Under the pieces are notes generated by a model. The model was not told the origin of the DNA. It worked only from the letters and a program-made list of their open reading frames with translations, and did no database searches. The translations under genes were made by a program, and so were the position numbers. Shown piece after piece: positions 32,825 to 41,435 of a stretch of 46,967 bases of DNA (positions are counted from its first letter, which is position 1; every line of letters begins with the position of its first letter). Source of the stretch: Mesorhizobium sp. (GTDB lineage: Bacteria; Pseudomonadota; Alphaproteobacteria; Rhizobiales; Rhizobiaceae); contig NZ_SUGA01000019.1 of the NCBI RefSeq assembly GCF_004963255.1, forward strand, positions 1-46,967, in the 5' to 3' direction.

Positions 32825-32932
32825 CTGCTTCCGGGATCGTCCATCGTTCGGCCGCAGCTTATGCGGAAATCCTCGCGGCGAGCCCTCTGAATACGACGCG
32901 CATGAGGTCGCAACACCTGTCCTGAAGTTGCT

Positions 32933-33280
32933 CTAGCGTCGCTCGGCGGCGCGGCTTACCCACGTGATGACGAAGCGCCCCAGGATGATCCCTACGACGC
33001 CCGCCGCCGCCTTGAGCAGGCCATCGACAAAACGCGCGTGCCGGCCAGGGTCGAACAGCTGCAGGAACTCGAGAACGCCGGCCACCGCGCAAACGAACAG
33101 CACGGTCTGCGTCACGCGAGATGGGAAGCCGAGCGCCAGGGCCAGACCCAGCAGGACGTAGGCCAAAGCGCGCTCGATGTTGGCGTCGCCCAGATGCGGC
33201 CGCAGCTGGATCGGCGACAGCGTCGCGAAGGTGATGAGAGCCAGGAGGGCGAGCGCGGCGAGACGGGAAATGGAGGTCAT
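32933..33280 (-). CDS. VanZ-like membrane protein
   Basis: The 115-residue protein has about four hydrophobic helices and the VanZ-family pattern: 'DANIERALAYVLLGLALALGFPSR', then 'GVLEFLQLFDPGRHARFVDGLLKAAAGVVGIILG'. The polar 'EFLQ...R.A...D' set within the membrane is typical. VanZ proteins are linked to glycopeptide resistance in Gram-positives; here the role is unknown. It lies between two AraC-family regulators without an obvious link. Confidence 0.82.
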   Translation of the reverse strand: MTSISRLAALALLALITFATLSPIQLRPHLGDANIERALAYVLLGLALALGFPSRVTQTVLFVCAVAGVLEFLQLFDPGRHARFVDGLLKAAAGVVGIILGRFVITWVSRAAERR

Positions 33281-33403
33281 GCCCGCTCTTACAGGCCGCT
33301 GGCCGCGATAACAATATTTGCCGGCGCCAGCCGTGGCTTGGTCCGCCCGCGCCGACGGCGCCCGTGCCTACCCGGCCATGGAATAGATCTGGAACAAACG
33401 CCG

Positions 33404-34375
33404 TCAGGCCGACACGGTATCGGCGCCCCTGCCCGGCAATGGCTGGCTGAAGTCTTTCCCGCCGTTCAGCGATGCCCGATACGCCATCGGCGACTTGCCG
33501 TTGAGGCGTTTGAAGGCGTTGCTGAAGGCGCTTTCGGAGGTGTAGCCGAGCGTGCGGGCGACGACGGCCACGGGCGTCCGCTCCTCGCGCAAGGCGCGCT
33601 CGGCAAGGCGCATGCGCCATTCGGTCAGATAGGTCAGCGGCGCGATGCCGGCGACCGTCCTGAAATGGACGGCGAATGAGGTGCGCGACATGGCGCAGGC
33701 TTTCGCCAGTTCCTCCAGATGCCAGGCGCGCGCCGGGTCGCCATGCATCAGGCGCAGCGCCGGCGCGATGCGCGGCTCGGCCAGCGCCTTGAGCCAGCCG
33801 GCGGGCATCAGGCTCGCCCTGTCGAGATGCGAGCGCAGGATCTCGATGAAGAGCAGTTGCGTCAGCTGCGCCGAGGCGAGCTCAGCGCCCGGCTGGCCGG
33901 CGTCCCTCTCCTCGATCAGCCGGTCGAGCAGCCAGCGGAAGATGGCCGCCTGGGGTGACGCCGCCCGCGTGTGGATCCATGGCGGCAATAGATCCGCCAG
34001 CAGCCCACCGCGCGCCGGATCGAGCAGGACATGGCCGCCGATATGGGCGAATTCCGAGCCGTCGCCCAGCGTCACCAGCGTGCGGCCGGCGCCGGTGAAC
34101 AGGCTCATCGCGTCGACCGGTGGAACGCTTGGGTCGCTGGCGAGCACGAAGCTCCGCCGCGCCGCCAGCAGCCCGACATCGCCGGTTTCGAAGCGGAAGG
34201 GTTCTGGCTCGCCTTCGAGGGTGACCCAGCAGCTGCCCTTTGCCACGGCGAAGAACTTGATCTTGTCTCGTCCGGGGAAGCTGATCGCCCACGGGCCGCC
34301 GGCGGTGAAGCCGCCGGTGACGACCGCCTCGGCATTGGTGAGCGTGAGAACATCGGAGAAGGGATCGACGGCCAT
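33404..34375 (-). CDS. AraC-family regulator with cupin-type sensor domain
   Basis: A 323-residue regulator. The N-terminal half (about 1-180) reads like the AraC/cupin ligand-binding domain ('GSCWVTLEGEPEPFRFETGDVGLLAARRSFVL'), and the C-terminal half carries two helix-turn-helix motifs ('HLEELAKACAMSRTSFAVHFRTVAG', 'VAVVARTLGYTSESAFSNAFKRLNG'). The start is uncertain: Met at 34375 or Met at 34414, neither with a strong ribosome binding site. It is divergent from the SDR gene at 34502, so it probably controls that gene, a common AraC arrangement. Confidence 0.9.
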   Translation of the reverse strand: MAVDPFSDVLTLTNAEAVVTGGFTAGGPWAISFPGRDKIKFFAVAKGSCWVTLEGEPEPFRFETGDVGLLAARRSFVLASDPSVPPVDAMSLFTGAGRTLVTLGDGSEFAHIGGHVLLDPARGGLLADLLPPWIHTRAASPQAAIFRWLLDRLIEERDAGQPGAELASAQLTQLLFIEILRSHLDRASLMPAGWLKALAEPRIAPALRLMHGDPARAWHLEELAKACAMSRTSFAVHFRTVAGIAPLTYLTEWRMRLAERALREERTPVAVVARTLGYTSESAFSNAFKRLNGKSPMAYRASLNGGKDFSQPLPGRGADTVSA

Positions 34376-34501
34376 TTCGGTACTCTCGCGCAGGAAATGC
34401 GGATTTTCAAGCATTCACAGTTCAATAGCGCCGTCCTACCTACCGCCCATCCGACCCCCGCCATAGAGCGCGGCGCTCCATTCCAGACCCAGAGGCATCA
34501 A

Positions 34502-35533
34502 ATGACCGACAAACTCGTCCTGGTGACCGGCGGCACCGGCTTCATCGCGCAATATTGCATGCTGGCCCTGCTGAACGCGGGCTACGGCGTGCGCACGACC
34601 ATCCGCTCGCCAGGGCGGGAAGCGGAGGTGCGCGCGCATCTCGAGGTCGGCGGCGTCGATGCGGGCGACCGCCTCTCCTTCGTCCTCGCCGATCTCACCG
34701 ACGACCGCGGATGGGCGGAAGCGGTGGCCGGATGCGACTATGTGATGCATGGCGCCTCGCCGACGCCTTCCGGCGACCAGACCCGCGAGGAGGATTGGAT
34801 CGGGCCCGCCGTCAACGGCAATTTTCGGGTGCTCAGGGCCGCGCGCGACGCCGGCGTCAAGCGCGTGGTGCTGACATCGGCCTTCGGGGCGATCGGCGTC
34901 GGCCACAAGCCGGATCACCGGCGGCCCTTCGACGAAACCGACTGGAGCGACCTCAACGGCAATGTCGCGCCCTACCAGAAGTCGAAGACGCTTTCCGAGC
35001 GTGCCGCCTGGGATTTCGTGGCGCGCGAAGGCAATGGCTTGGAACTGGCGGCGGTCAATCCGGTCGCCGTCTATGGGCCGGTGCTGGGCGCCGACTATTC
35101 GCATTCGATCAGGCTGATCGCCAACATGCTGGAGGGGCAGCCGGGATGCCTCAATGTCAGTTCCTGCTGCGTCGACGTGCGCGACGTGGCGGACCTGCAT
35201 CTGCGCGCCATGACCGATGCGGCCGCCAAGGGCGAACGCTTCCTGGCGACCGTCGGCGAGAGCATGGGGATGGTCGAGATCGCCGAGCTGCTGCGGCAGC
35301 GGCTGGGCAAGGCCGCCGAGAAGGTTTCGACGCAGGTGTGGCCCGACGAGCAGGTGCGCATCGCCGCCGAAACCAACGCGCAGCTCAAGGGCGTGGTGCC
35401 GCTGCTCCATTACGACATGAGCGCCACGGGCAGGAAGGCCGAGCGCCTGCTGGGCTGGACGCCCCGCTCACGCGAGGAGGCGATCATATCCTGCGCCGAG
35501 AGCCTGATCCGGCTTGGCCTGCTGCGCGGCTGA
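34502..35533 (+). CDS. Extended SDR, dihydroflavonol-reductase-like
   Basis: A 343-residue NAD(P)-dependent epimerase/dehydratase-type SDR with cofactor motif VTGGTGFIA (GGTGFIA at 10-16), the catalytic Ser in 'LTSAFGAIG', and Tyr158-x-x-x-Lys162 (YQKSK). The sequence resembles dihydroflavonol-4-reductase or aldehyde reductase relatives. AGAGGCATCAA precedes the ATG. It is divergent from an AraC regulator 126 bases away, which likely controls it, and is followed at 35639 by an Imm11-like gene. Its substrate is unknown. Confidence 0.9.
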   Translation: MTDKLVLVTGGTGFIAQYCMLALLNAGYGVRTTIRSPGREAEVRAHLEVGGVDAGDRLSFVLADLTDDRGWAEAVAGCDYVMHGASPTPSGDQTREEDWIGPAVNGNFRVLRAARDAGVKRVVLTSAFGAIGVGHKPDHRRPFDETDWSDLNGNVAPYQKSKTLSERAAWDFVAREGNGLELAAVNPVAVYGPVLGADYSHSIRLIANMLEGQPGCLNVSSCCVDVRDVADLHLRAMTDAAAKGERFLATVGESMGMVEIAELLRQRLGKAAEKVSTQVWPDEQVRIAAETNAQLKGVVPLLHYDMSATGRKAERLLGWTPRSREEAIISCAESLIRLGLLRG

Positions 35534-35638
35534 GCTTCCTTGAACGGCGCGCGGGGCCGGTGCATGTTGCCCCCGCGCGCTTTCGGCGAACCGCCTGGAG
35601 CCGCGATCCTCGGACGAAACCAGCGGAGCGATCGGGCG

Positions 35639-36166
35639 ATGACGACCATCCATCAATTCGCCGTGTCGGAGGGGCAGGAATGGGTGCTGCCGGCCGATGA
35701 CGACGCCTACGAGGAATTCTTCGGCCTCGACGGACGATCGCTCGAGGGCTGGAAGCCGCCGGTGATGCGGCGCGTCGAGGAAGGCGAGCGGCTCTATTCC
35801 GACTTCCCCTGGCTCGGCGAGCATGCGCCGCTGTTGCGCCGGCCGGCTGTCGAGGCGCTGGCGGCGGCGTTGCGGCCTTATGGCGAGCTTGTCGCGCTGC
35901 GCGGCGAGGAGGTCTGGCTGCTCAACGTCACCCATGTGATCGACGCGCTGGACGAGGCGCGCTCGCAGATCGTGCGCTTCGACGGCGGCGACATCCTTGC
36001 GATCGAGCGCTACGCCTTCGACGGGAGGAAGATCGAGACAGCGGAAGTGTTCAGGCTGCCGATGCGGGCTTCCCCGGTCTTCGTCAATGACGTGTTCGTC
36101 GAGCGGGTGCGCAAGGCCGGATTGCGCAATGTCTCGTTCGAGCCGGTGTGGACATCGGACGAATAA
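35639..36166 (+). CDS. Imm11/DUF1629-like protein
   Basis: A 175-residue soluble protein. The core 'PYGELVALRGEEVWLLNVTHVIDALD' and the closing 'SPVFVNDVFVERVRKAGLRNVSFEPVW' match my knowledge of the DUF1629/Imm11 (MXAN_0049-like) group, whose name comes from polymorphic-toxin immunity proteins. No toxin gene is adjacent, so an immunity role is not demonstrated. The start at 35639 follows a GGAG-containing stretch. The gene sits downstream of the extended SDR and upstream of the molybdoenzyme operon without obvious coupling. Confidence 0.65.
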   Translation: MTTIHQFAVSEGQEWVLPADDDAYEEFFGLDGRSLEGWKPPVMRRVEEGERLYSDFPWLGEHAPLLRRPAVEALAAALRPYGELVALRGEEVWLLNVTHVIDALDEARSQIVRFDGGDILAIERYAFDGRKIETAEVFRLPMRASPVFVNDVFVERVRKAGLRNVSFEPVWTSDE

Positions 36167-36288
36167 CAGTTTTGCGGTTTGCGGCAGAGACGGGGCGAAG
36201 GAAGAGGCCGCGACGCCCTGGCCCGGCCTCTGGGCGCATCTGGAGCATGGCTCTGGCCCAACCCGCACATGCATGAACGGGATGGCCA

Positions 36289-36310
36289 TTATAACCAGAC
36301 GCTTTATAAC
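36289..36310 (+). promoter_or_regulatory. Promoter/operator region of the molybdenum hydroxylase operon
   Basis: TTATAAC occurs twice (36289-36295 and 36304-36310), 15 bases apart in direct orientation, 34-55 bases upstream of the first operon gene. The AT content is distinctly higher than in the surroundings. It could be a tandem operator or -10-like elements. Evidence is positional only. Confidence 0.35.
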
Positions 36311-36343
36311 GGTCGCTGACAAAGCGATCACCAAGGGGAGACG

Positions 36344-37204
36344 ATGCGTTACATACGTCCGCTTTCAATAGAAGATGCCGTTGGCGAGCTCGCCAAGGCG
36401 GTAGGACCGGCCGCCATCCTGGCCGGAGGCAGCGACTTGCTGGTGAGGATGAAGGGCGGCTTCATCGAGCCTGAGCTGATCGTCGACATCAAGCGCATAG
36501 GCGGCCTGGCCGACATCAAGGAAACGGCTGACGGATTCCGCATCGGCGCCGCGGTGCCCTGCGCGGTGCTGGGCGAGAATAAAGCCGTGCGCAAGGCCTG
36601 GCCGGGCGTGGTCGAGGCGGCGAACCTGATCGGCTCCAAGCAGGTGCAGGGCCGCTGCACCATCACCGGCAATCTGTGCAACGCTTCGCCCGCCGCCGAC
36701 AGCGTGCCGGCACTGGTGGCGGCCGGCGCCAAGGCGGTGGTCGCCGGGCCTTCGGGCAAGCGCACGATCGCCGTCGAGACCGTTCCCACCGGGCCTGGCC
36801 GCACCTCTCTCGCCAAGGGCGAGATCATCGAGGCGATCCTGCTCGACAAGCGCCCTGAGCATGCCGGCGATGCCTATCTGCGCTTCATTCCGCGCACCGA
36901 GATGGACATCGCGGTGGTGAGCGCCGGCGTGAACCTGACGCTGGACGATCACGGCGCGATCAAGACCGCGCGCGTGGCGCTCGGTGCCGCGGCACCGACG
37001 GTGCTGCTTGTCGAGGAAGCAGGCCAGGTGCTGGTCGGCTCGAAGCTCGACGAAGCGACGCTGGAGCGGCTGGCGAAGATATGTTCCGGCGCCTGCCGGC
37101 CGATCGACGACAAGCGCGGCACAATCGAATTCAGACGGAAAGTTGCGGGCGTGCTGGCACAGCGTGCCGCCGCCATCGCCTACAAGCGTGCGGGAGGCAA
37201 ATAA
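36344..37204 (+). CDS. Molybdenum hydroxylase FAD subunit (CoxM/XdhB-like)
   Basis: The 286-residue protein has the CO-dehydrogenase/xanthine-dehydrogenase FAD-subunit motifs 'AILAGGSDLLVRMK' (FAD pyrophosphate loop near residue 25-38) and 'GRCTITGNLCNASPAADSVPAL' (the TxGG-like second FAD motif, here TITGN). It accepts electrons from the 2Fe-2S subunit. It is the first gene of the operon and overlaps the next by one base (TAATG), so the two are translationally coupled. GGGGAGACG precedes the ATG. Confidence 0.93.
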   Translation: MRYIRPLSIEDAVGELAKAVGPAAILAGGSDLLVRMKGGFIEPELIVDIKRIGGLADIKETADGFRIGAAVPCAVLGENKAVRKAWPGVVEAANLIGSKQVQGRCTITGNLCNASPAADSVPALVAAGAKAVVAGPSGKRTIAVETVPTGPGRTSLAKGEIIEAILLDKRPEHAGDAYLRFIPRTEMDIAVVSAGVNLTLDDHGAIKTARVALGAAAPTVLLVEEAGQVLVGSKLDEATLERLAKICSGACRPIDDKRGTIEFRRKVAGVLAQRAAAIAYKRAGGK

Positions 37205-37680
37205 TGGCCGGTGTAGCTGTATCAACCACGATCAACGGCGATGCCGTCGAATATCTCTGCCAGCCCGACGAGACGCTGCTGGAAGTGCTGCGCGACCGGC
37301 TCGGCCTGACCGGCGCCAAGGAAGGCTGCGGCACCGGCGACTGCGGCGCCTGCAGCGTCATCGTCGACGGCCGCCTGGTCTGCTCCTGCCTGGTGCTGGG
37401 CGCGGAAGCGGAAGGCCGCAAGGTCGAGACCATCGAAGGCATGGCGCATGGCGACCAGCTGCATCCGCTGCAGCAGAAGTTCCTGGAGCACGCGGCGCTG
37501 CAATGCGGCGTCTGCACGCCGGGCTTCCTGATCGCGGCCAAGGACCTGCTGGAGAAGAACCCCTCGCCCACCGAGGAGGAAATCCGCTTCGGGCTGGCCG
37601 GCAATCTCTGCCGCTGCACCGGCTATGACAAGATCGTGCGCGCCGTCCAGGACGCGGCGAACGTGATGAAGGGAGCCTGA
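37204..37680 (+). CDS. Molybdenum hydroxylase 2Fe-2S subunit (CoxS-like)
   Basis: The 158-residue protein carries both 2Fe-2S clusters of this family: the plant-type cluster with Cys42, Cys47, Cys50 and Cys62 (CGTGDCGAC), and the second cluster with Cys101, Cys104 ('QCGVCTPG') and Cys136, Cys138 ('LCRCTGY'). It relays electrons from the molybdenum site to FAD. GGAGG inside the preceding gene and the one-base overlap with it support the start. The size and Cys pattern are complete. Confidence 0.95.
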   Translation: MAGVAVSTTINGDAVEYLCQPDETLLEVLRDRLGLTGAKEGCGTGDCGACSVIVDGRLVCSCLVLGAEAEGRKVETIEGMAHGDQLHPLQQKFLEHAALQCGVCTPGFLIAAKDLLEKNPSPTEEEIRFGLAGNLCRCTGYDKIVRAVQDAANVMKGA

Positions 37681-37683
37681 TCC

Positions 37684-39948
37684 ATGAATTTCGATCCGCG
37701 CTTTTCAGGACGCCAGTTCGCTTCCGTCGGCACGCGCCCGATCCGCCCCGACGGCATCGACAAGGTGACGGGCCGCGCCCGCTACGGCGCCGACTTCAAC
37801 ATGGCCGGCCAGCTGGTGGGCCGCGTGCTGCGCAGCCCGCACGCCCACGCGGTGATCAAGAGCATCGACACGTCCAAGGCGGAGAAGCTCGCCGGCGTGA
37901 AGGCGGTGATCACGGCCAAGGACCTGCCGGACCTCACCGACGGCGACGCCGCCATGTACGACATCCTCGACAATTGCATGGCGCGCAAGAAGGCGCTCTA
38001 TGACGGCCATGCGGTGGCCGCGGTGGCGGCGATCGACGCTCGCATCGCCCGCCAGGCGCTGAAGCTGATCGAGGTCGAGTATGAGGTGCTGCCGCATGTC
38101 ACCGATGTCGACGAGGCCGCGCACCACCACGCGCCGCTGATCAACGACCAGGTCTTCACCGAAGGCCTGGAGGAAAAACCGGCCAAGCCTTCCAATGTCA
38201 CCAAGCGCACGCAGTTCGGCCATGGCGACGTGCATAAGGGTTTCGCCGAGGCCGATTTCGTCGTCGAGCGCTCCTTCAAGACCGAGCAGACGCATCAGGG
38301 CTATATCGAGCCGCATGCCTGCGTGGCGAGCGTCAATGCCGACGGCACGGCGGACCTTTGGGTCTGCACGCAAGGCCATTTCGTCTACCGCCAGCACTGC
38401 GCCCAGCTGCTGGGGCTCGAAGCCTCGAAGCTGCGCGTCACCTCGTCGGAGATCGGCGGCGGCTTTGGCGGCAAGACCCATGTCTGGGCCGAGCCGGTGG
38501 CGCTGGCCCTCTCCCGCAAGGCTGGCCGCCCCGTGAAGCTGGTGATGACCCGCGACGAGGTGTTCCGCGCGTCGGGCCCGACCAGCGCCACCTCGATCGA
38601 CGTGAAGATCGGCGCCAAGAAGGACGGCACCATCACCGCCGCGGAAGCAACGCTGCGCTACAGCTCCGGCCCCTATGCCGGCTCCTGGGCCGAGATCGGC
38701 GCGATGACGGCCTTCGCCTGCTACAAGCTCGAGAACGTCAAGACCGTGGGCTACGAAGTGCTGGTCAACCGGCCGAAGACGGCGGCCTATCGCGCCCCTT
38801 CCGCGCCGATGGCGGCCTTCGCGGTGGAAAGCGCTGTCGACGAGCTCGCCAAGGAGCTCGGCATGGATGCGGTGGACTTCCGCATCAAGAATGCCGCGCA
38901 GGAAGGCACGCGCGCCTCCTATGGCCCGGTCTACGGGCCGATCGGCATCGGGCCGACGCTGGAAGCGGTGAAGCACCATCCGCACATGAAGGCGCCGCTG
39001 AAAGCCAACCAGGGACGCGGCATGGCCTGCGGCTTCTGGTTCAATTTCGGCGGCCAGACCTGCACGGATCTCAATATCGGCATGGACGGCTCGGTGTCGC
39101 TGGCCGTGGGCACGGTGGATGTCGGCGGCTCCCGCGCCTCGCTGTCGCTGGTGGCGGCGGAAGAGCTCGGCATCGACTACAGCCACGTCAAGGCGATCGT
39201 CGCAGACACCTCGTCGCTCGGCTACAACGACATGACCGACGGCAGCCGCGGCACCTTCTCCTCCTCGATGGCGACGATCTCGGCCGCGCGCAACGCGATC
39301 AAGATCCTGCGCGAGCGCGCCGCGCAGACGTGGGACATCCCGGTCGAGGACGTGCACTGGGAAAAGGGCCACGCCATCGCCAAGGGCGAGAAATACGGCA
39401 ACCTGTCGCCGCTGTCGCTGAAGGAGATCGCTGCCGCTTCCGGCAAGACCGGCGGGCCGATCGCCGGCCATAGCGAGCTCGTCGCCGACGGCGCCGGCGT
39501 CTCCTTCGCCACGCATATCTGCGACGTCGAGGTCGACCCCGAGACCGGCTCGACTCGCGTGATCCGCTACACGGTGGTGCAGGATGCCGGCAAGGCGGTG
39601 CACCCGACCTATGTCGAGGGCCAGTACCAGGGCGGTGCCGCGCAAGGCATCGGCTGGGCGCTCAACGAGGAGTATATCTACGGCAAGGACGGGCGGCTGC
39701 AGAATGCGGGCTTCCTCGACTACCGCATCCCGGTCTGCTCCGACCTGCCGATGATCGACACGCAGATCCTGGAAATCCCCAACCCCAACCACCCCTATGG
39801 CGTGCGCGGCGTTGGCGAGACCTCGATCGTGCCGCCGCTGGCGGCGATCGCCAACGCGGTGTCCAACGCGGTGGGCGTGCGCATGACCCACATCCCGATG
39901 TCGCCGCCGCGGATTCTGGCGGCGCTGGACGCGGAACGGGAAGGCTAA
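37684..39948 (+). CDS. Molybdenum hydroxylase large subunit
   Basis: The 754-residue protein is the molybdopterin-binding subunit of the xanthine dehydrogenase family. Motifs include 'IGGGFGGKT' (about 258-266), the substrate-side loop 'AAYRAPSAPMAAFAVES' and the terminal 'GVRGVGETSIVPP' with the catalytic Glu712. The active-site loop is not AYxCSFR, so it is not form I CO dehydrogenase. Possible substrates are purines, aldehydes or aromatic acyl-CoA-like compounds; sequence does not decide. It is 4 bases downstream of the 2Fe-2S gene with its own GGGAG. Followed by a perfect hairpin and a MoaD-like gene. Confidence 0.93.
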   Translation: MNFDPRFSGRQFASVGTRPIRPDGIDKVTGRARYGADFNMAGQLVGRVLRSPHAHAVIKSIDTSKAEKLAGVKAVITAKDLPDLTDGDAAMYDILDNCMARKKALYDGHAVAAVAAIDARIARQALKLIEVEYEVLPHVTDVDEAAHHHAPLINDQVFTEGLEEKPAKPSNVTKRTQFGHGDVHKGFAEADFVVERSFKTEQTHQGYIEPHACVASVNADGTADLWVCTQGHFVYRQHCAQLLGLEASKLRVTSSEIGGGFGGKTHVWAEPVALALSRKAGRPVKLVMTRDEVFRASGPTSATSIDVKIGAKKDGTITAAEATLRYSSGPYAGSWAEIGAMTAFACYKLENVKTVGYEVLVNRPKTAAYRAPSAPMAAFAVESAVDELAKELGMDAVDFRIKNAAQEGTRASYGPVYGPIGIGPTLEAVKHHPHMKAPLKANQGRGMACGFWFNFGGQTCTDLNIGMDGSVSLAVGTVDVGGSRASLSLVAAEELGIDYSHVKAIVADTSSLGYNDMTDGSRGTFSSSMATISAARNAIKILRERAAQTWDIPVEDVHWEKGHAIAKGEKYGNLSPLSLKEIAAASGKTGGPIAGHSELVADGAGVSFATHICDVEVDPETGSTRVIRYTVVQDAGKAVHPTYVEGQYQGGAAQGIGWALNEEYIYGKDGRLQNAGFLDYRIPVCSDLPMIDTQILEIPNPNHPYGVRGVGETSIVPPLAAIANAVSNAVGVRMTHIPMSPPRILAALDAEREG

Positions 39949-39949
39949 T

Positions 39950-39976
39950 GCTGAAAAGCGCGAAGCGCTTTTCAGC
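39950..39976 (+). other. Perfect 12-bp hairpin in the molybdoenzyme operon
   Basis: GCTGAAAAGCGC (39950-39961) and GCGCTTTTCAGC (39965-39976) form a perfect 12-bp stem with a GAA loop, directly after the large-subunit stop. No T-run follows, so a full terminator is unlikely. It could stabilise the upstream mRNA or attenuate expression of the MoaD-like gene, which starts 33 bases further on. Confidence 0.6.
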
Positions 39977-40008
39977 TCACGCCCCCGCTCTATGAGGAGG
40001 CTGGGGTA

Positions 40009-40254
40009 ATGGTCGAGGTCACCCTTTGGGGCTCGCTCAGCGCCGTCGCCGGAGGCAAGGCCAGGCACGAGATCGAGGCCAAGGACATCAGGGAGCTGTT
40101 CCGCAAGCTGGCGGAACAGTATCCCGGCATCGAGCCCTGGATCGACCGTGGCATCGCGGTGGCGATCGACGGGACGATCTATCGCGATACGTGGAGCAAG
40201 GAACTGCCCGAGGGGGCGGAGATTTTTCTGCTGCCGCGGTTGGCTGGGGGGTAG
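40009..40254 (+). CDS. MoaD/ThiS-family sulfur-carrier-like protein
   Basis: An 81-residue ubiquitin-fold protein: 'MVEVTLWGSLSAVAGG' (first strands), 'IRELFRKLAEQYPGIEPWIDRG' (helix), 'EIFLLPRLAGG' at the C-terminus with the Gly-Gly end needed for thiocarboxylation. It follows the molybdenum hydroxylase genes in the same direction, with GAGGAGG before the ATG. By family and context it could donate sulfur to molybdopterin or to the enzyme's cofactor; this is inference. A degraded second copy lies about 1.5 kb downstream at 41782-42003. Confidence 0.85.
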   Translation: MVEVTLWGSLSAVAGGKARHEIEAKDIRELFRKLAEQYPGIEPWIDRGIAVAIDGTIYRDTWSKELPEGAEIFLLPRLAGG

Positions 40255-40377
40255 CGAGCGAGCGAGCGGCCTCCGCCATCGCTGGGTTCGCCGATCCGCG
40301 CGCCCCCGGGGAGCCCTACAAAGGCGGGGCTCGTGGGCTTCCCCGCTTTCGGGCCGGGCCGCTCCCGGACGGATCGT

Positions 40378-40509
40378 TTACCGGGTTGGCCGGTCTTCGC
40401 GCATGACGTTGTAGAGCAGCAGGCCAGCCATCAAGGACACCACGGCGCCCACCACGTCATGCCCGGTCAGCCCGGAATAATACACGAAAGCAAATACCAG
40501 CTCAGCCAT
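40378..40509 (-). CDS. Tiny membrane protein (43 residues)
   Basis: A 43-codon frame on the minus strand begins MAELVFAFVYYSGLTG and carries one hydrophobic helix ending 'SLMAGLLLYNVMRED'. GGAG lies close to the ATG (only two bases between), so initiation may be weak. Its composition (hydrophobic helix then charged tail) is what small bacterial membrane proteins look like, but its reality rests on that alone. Confidence 0.4.
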   Translation of the reverse strand: MAELVFAFVYYSGLTGHDVVGAVVSLMAGLLLYNVMREDRPTR

Positions 40510-40689
40510 GGCTCCAACCTAGGATGCGAGGGACTTCTCCGGGAGAACCTTCAGGACGCGCTAATGTTCCTGACGGCCGGCGGCGATCTTGGGTGCCCGC
40601 GCCTGGCGCAATTCCAGGAAAAGTGTGAGCGGTTTTCCGTCCGGAATTGCGCAACAACAGAAGGATAGACACGGACGGCCGTGCAACGC

Positions 40690-40914
40690 TCAGGCTCTGT
40701 CGTTTTTCTCGGAGCCGACGATCGCCGCCAGGATCGCTTCGTATGCGCTTCCGATCTCCTCTTCGATCTCCTCCTCGGAGATACCTGCCGCCCTGGCATC
40801 GGCGAACAGCTTGCTCGTGAGCTCGGCCACCGAGACGATGTCCGCGCCGACCTTGCCACGCATCACATTGTCGTTGATCCATCGGCCAAAGAACGCCGCG
40901 CCACGCTCGCTCAT
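40690..40914 (-). CDS. DUF768-like small protein
   Basis: A 74-residue protein with the DUF768 opening 'MSERGAAFFGRWINDNV', followed by 'VAELTSKLFADARAAGISEEEIEEEIGSAYEAILAAI'. It is a shorter paralogue of the gene immediately upstream (41282-40911), to which it is joined by an ATGA overlap, so both are cotranscribed and translationally coupled. DUF768 proteins are common in Mesorhizobium; their function is unknown. Confidence 0.75.
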   Translation of the reverse strand: MSERGAAFFGRWINDNVMRGKVGADIVSVAELTSKLFADARAAGISEEEIEEEIGSAYEAILAAIVGSEKNDRA

Positions 40915-41282
40915 TCGCCCTGCTTTTTCACAAAATGCGCCTCGCGAAGCAGCGCTTCCCAGTCGGTTCCGGTCGTCTCGATCAGCTCGCCGGCCTGTTC
41001 CTGGGTGATGCCGGCTTCCTTTGCCAGGCGCCCTGCCAGCAATTCGAAGACGGCCTGATCGCTCTCGCCCAGGCTACCTTCGCGATGCTGCAGCGCCTCG
41101 AAGATCACTTCGAAGACGCTGTCGACTTCCTCGTCGATCTCGCTGGCCGCGATGCCTTCGCGCGCGGCCGCCTTCATCATCTCGTCGGCAAGATCGCTCA
41201 CTGCGACCGGATCGTCCGTCAGCACGTTCGGCAGATGCTCCGCCATCCATTTGTCGAAGAAGTCGAGACCGCGCCTGCTCAT
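40911..41282 (-). CDS. DUF768 family protein
   Basis: A 123-residue protein: 'MSRRGLDFFDKWMAEHLPNV' and 'DLADEMMKAAAREGIAASEIDEEVDSVFEVIFEALQHRE' are the DUF768 core, followed by a second helical region (residues about 75-118). It aligns with its downstream neighbour over the first 70 residues (FFxxW..., 'EIDEEV'/'EIEEEI', 'S.(F/Y)E.I'), so the pair arose by tandem duplication with loss or gain of the C-terminal part. Function unknown. Confidence 0.8.
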   Translation of the reverse strand: MSRRGLDFFDKWMAEHLPNVLTDDPVAVSDLADEMMKAAAREGIAASEIDEEVDSVFEVIFEALQHREGSLGESDQAVFELLAGRLAKEAGITQEQAGELIETTGTDWEALLREAHFVKKQGE

Positions 41283-41435
41283 GTGGCCATAAGCGCGCGG
41301 GCAACATTAGGTTCCGCTGATACGGACTGAGGTCCCGCGCGCCGGCGCATTGGTCCCTGACGTGAAACATAAGCCCGGCGATCCCATTAGGGCTGCGCTG
41401 ACGAGCGATCAGTCCCTTCATCGTCAGTGCTGGAT

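Noticed and set aside
37705..40068. Long minus-strand open frame of nearly 800 codons
   Set aside because: It is the antisense shadow of the molybdenum hydroxylase large subunit, whose plus-strand motifs are unambiguous.
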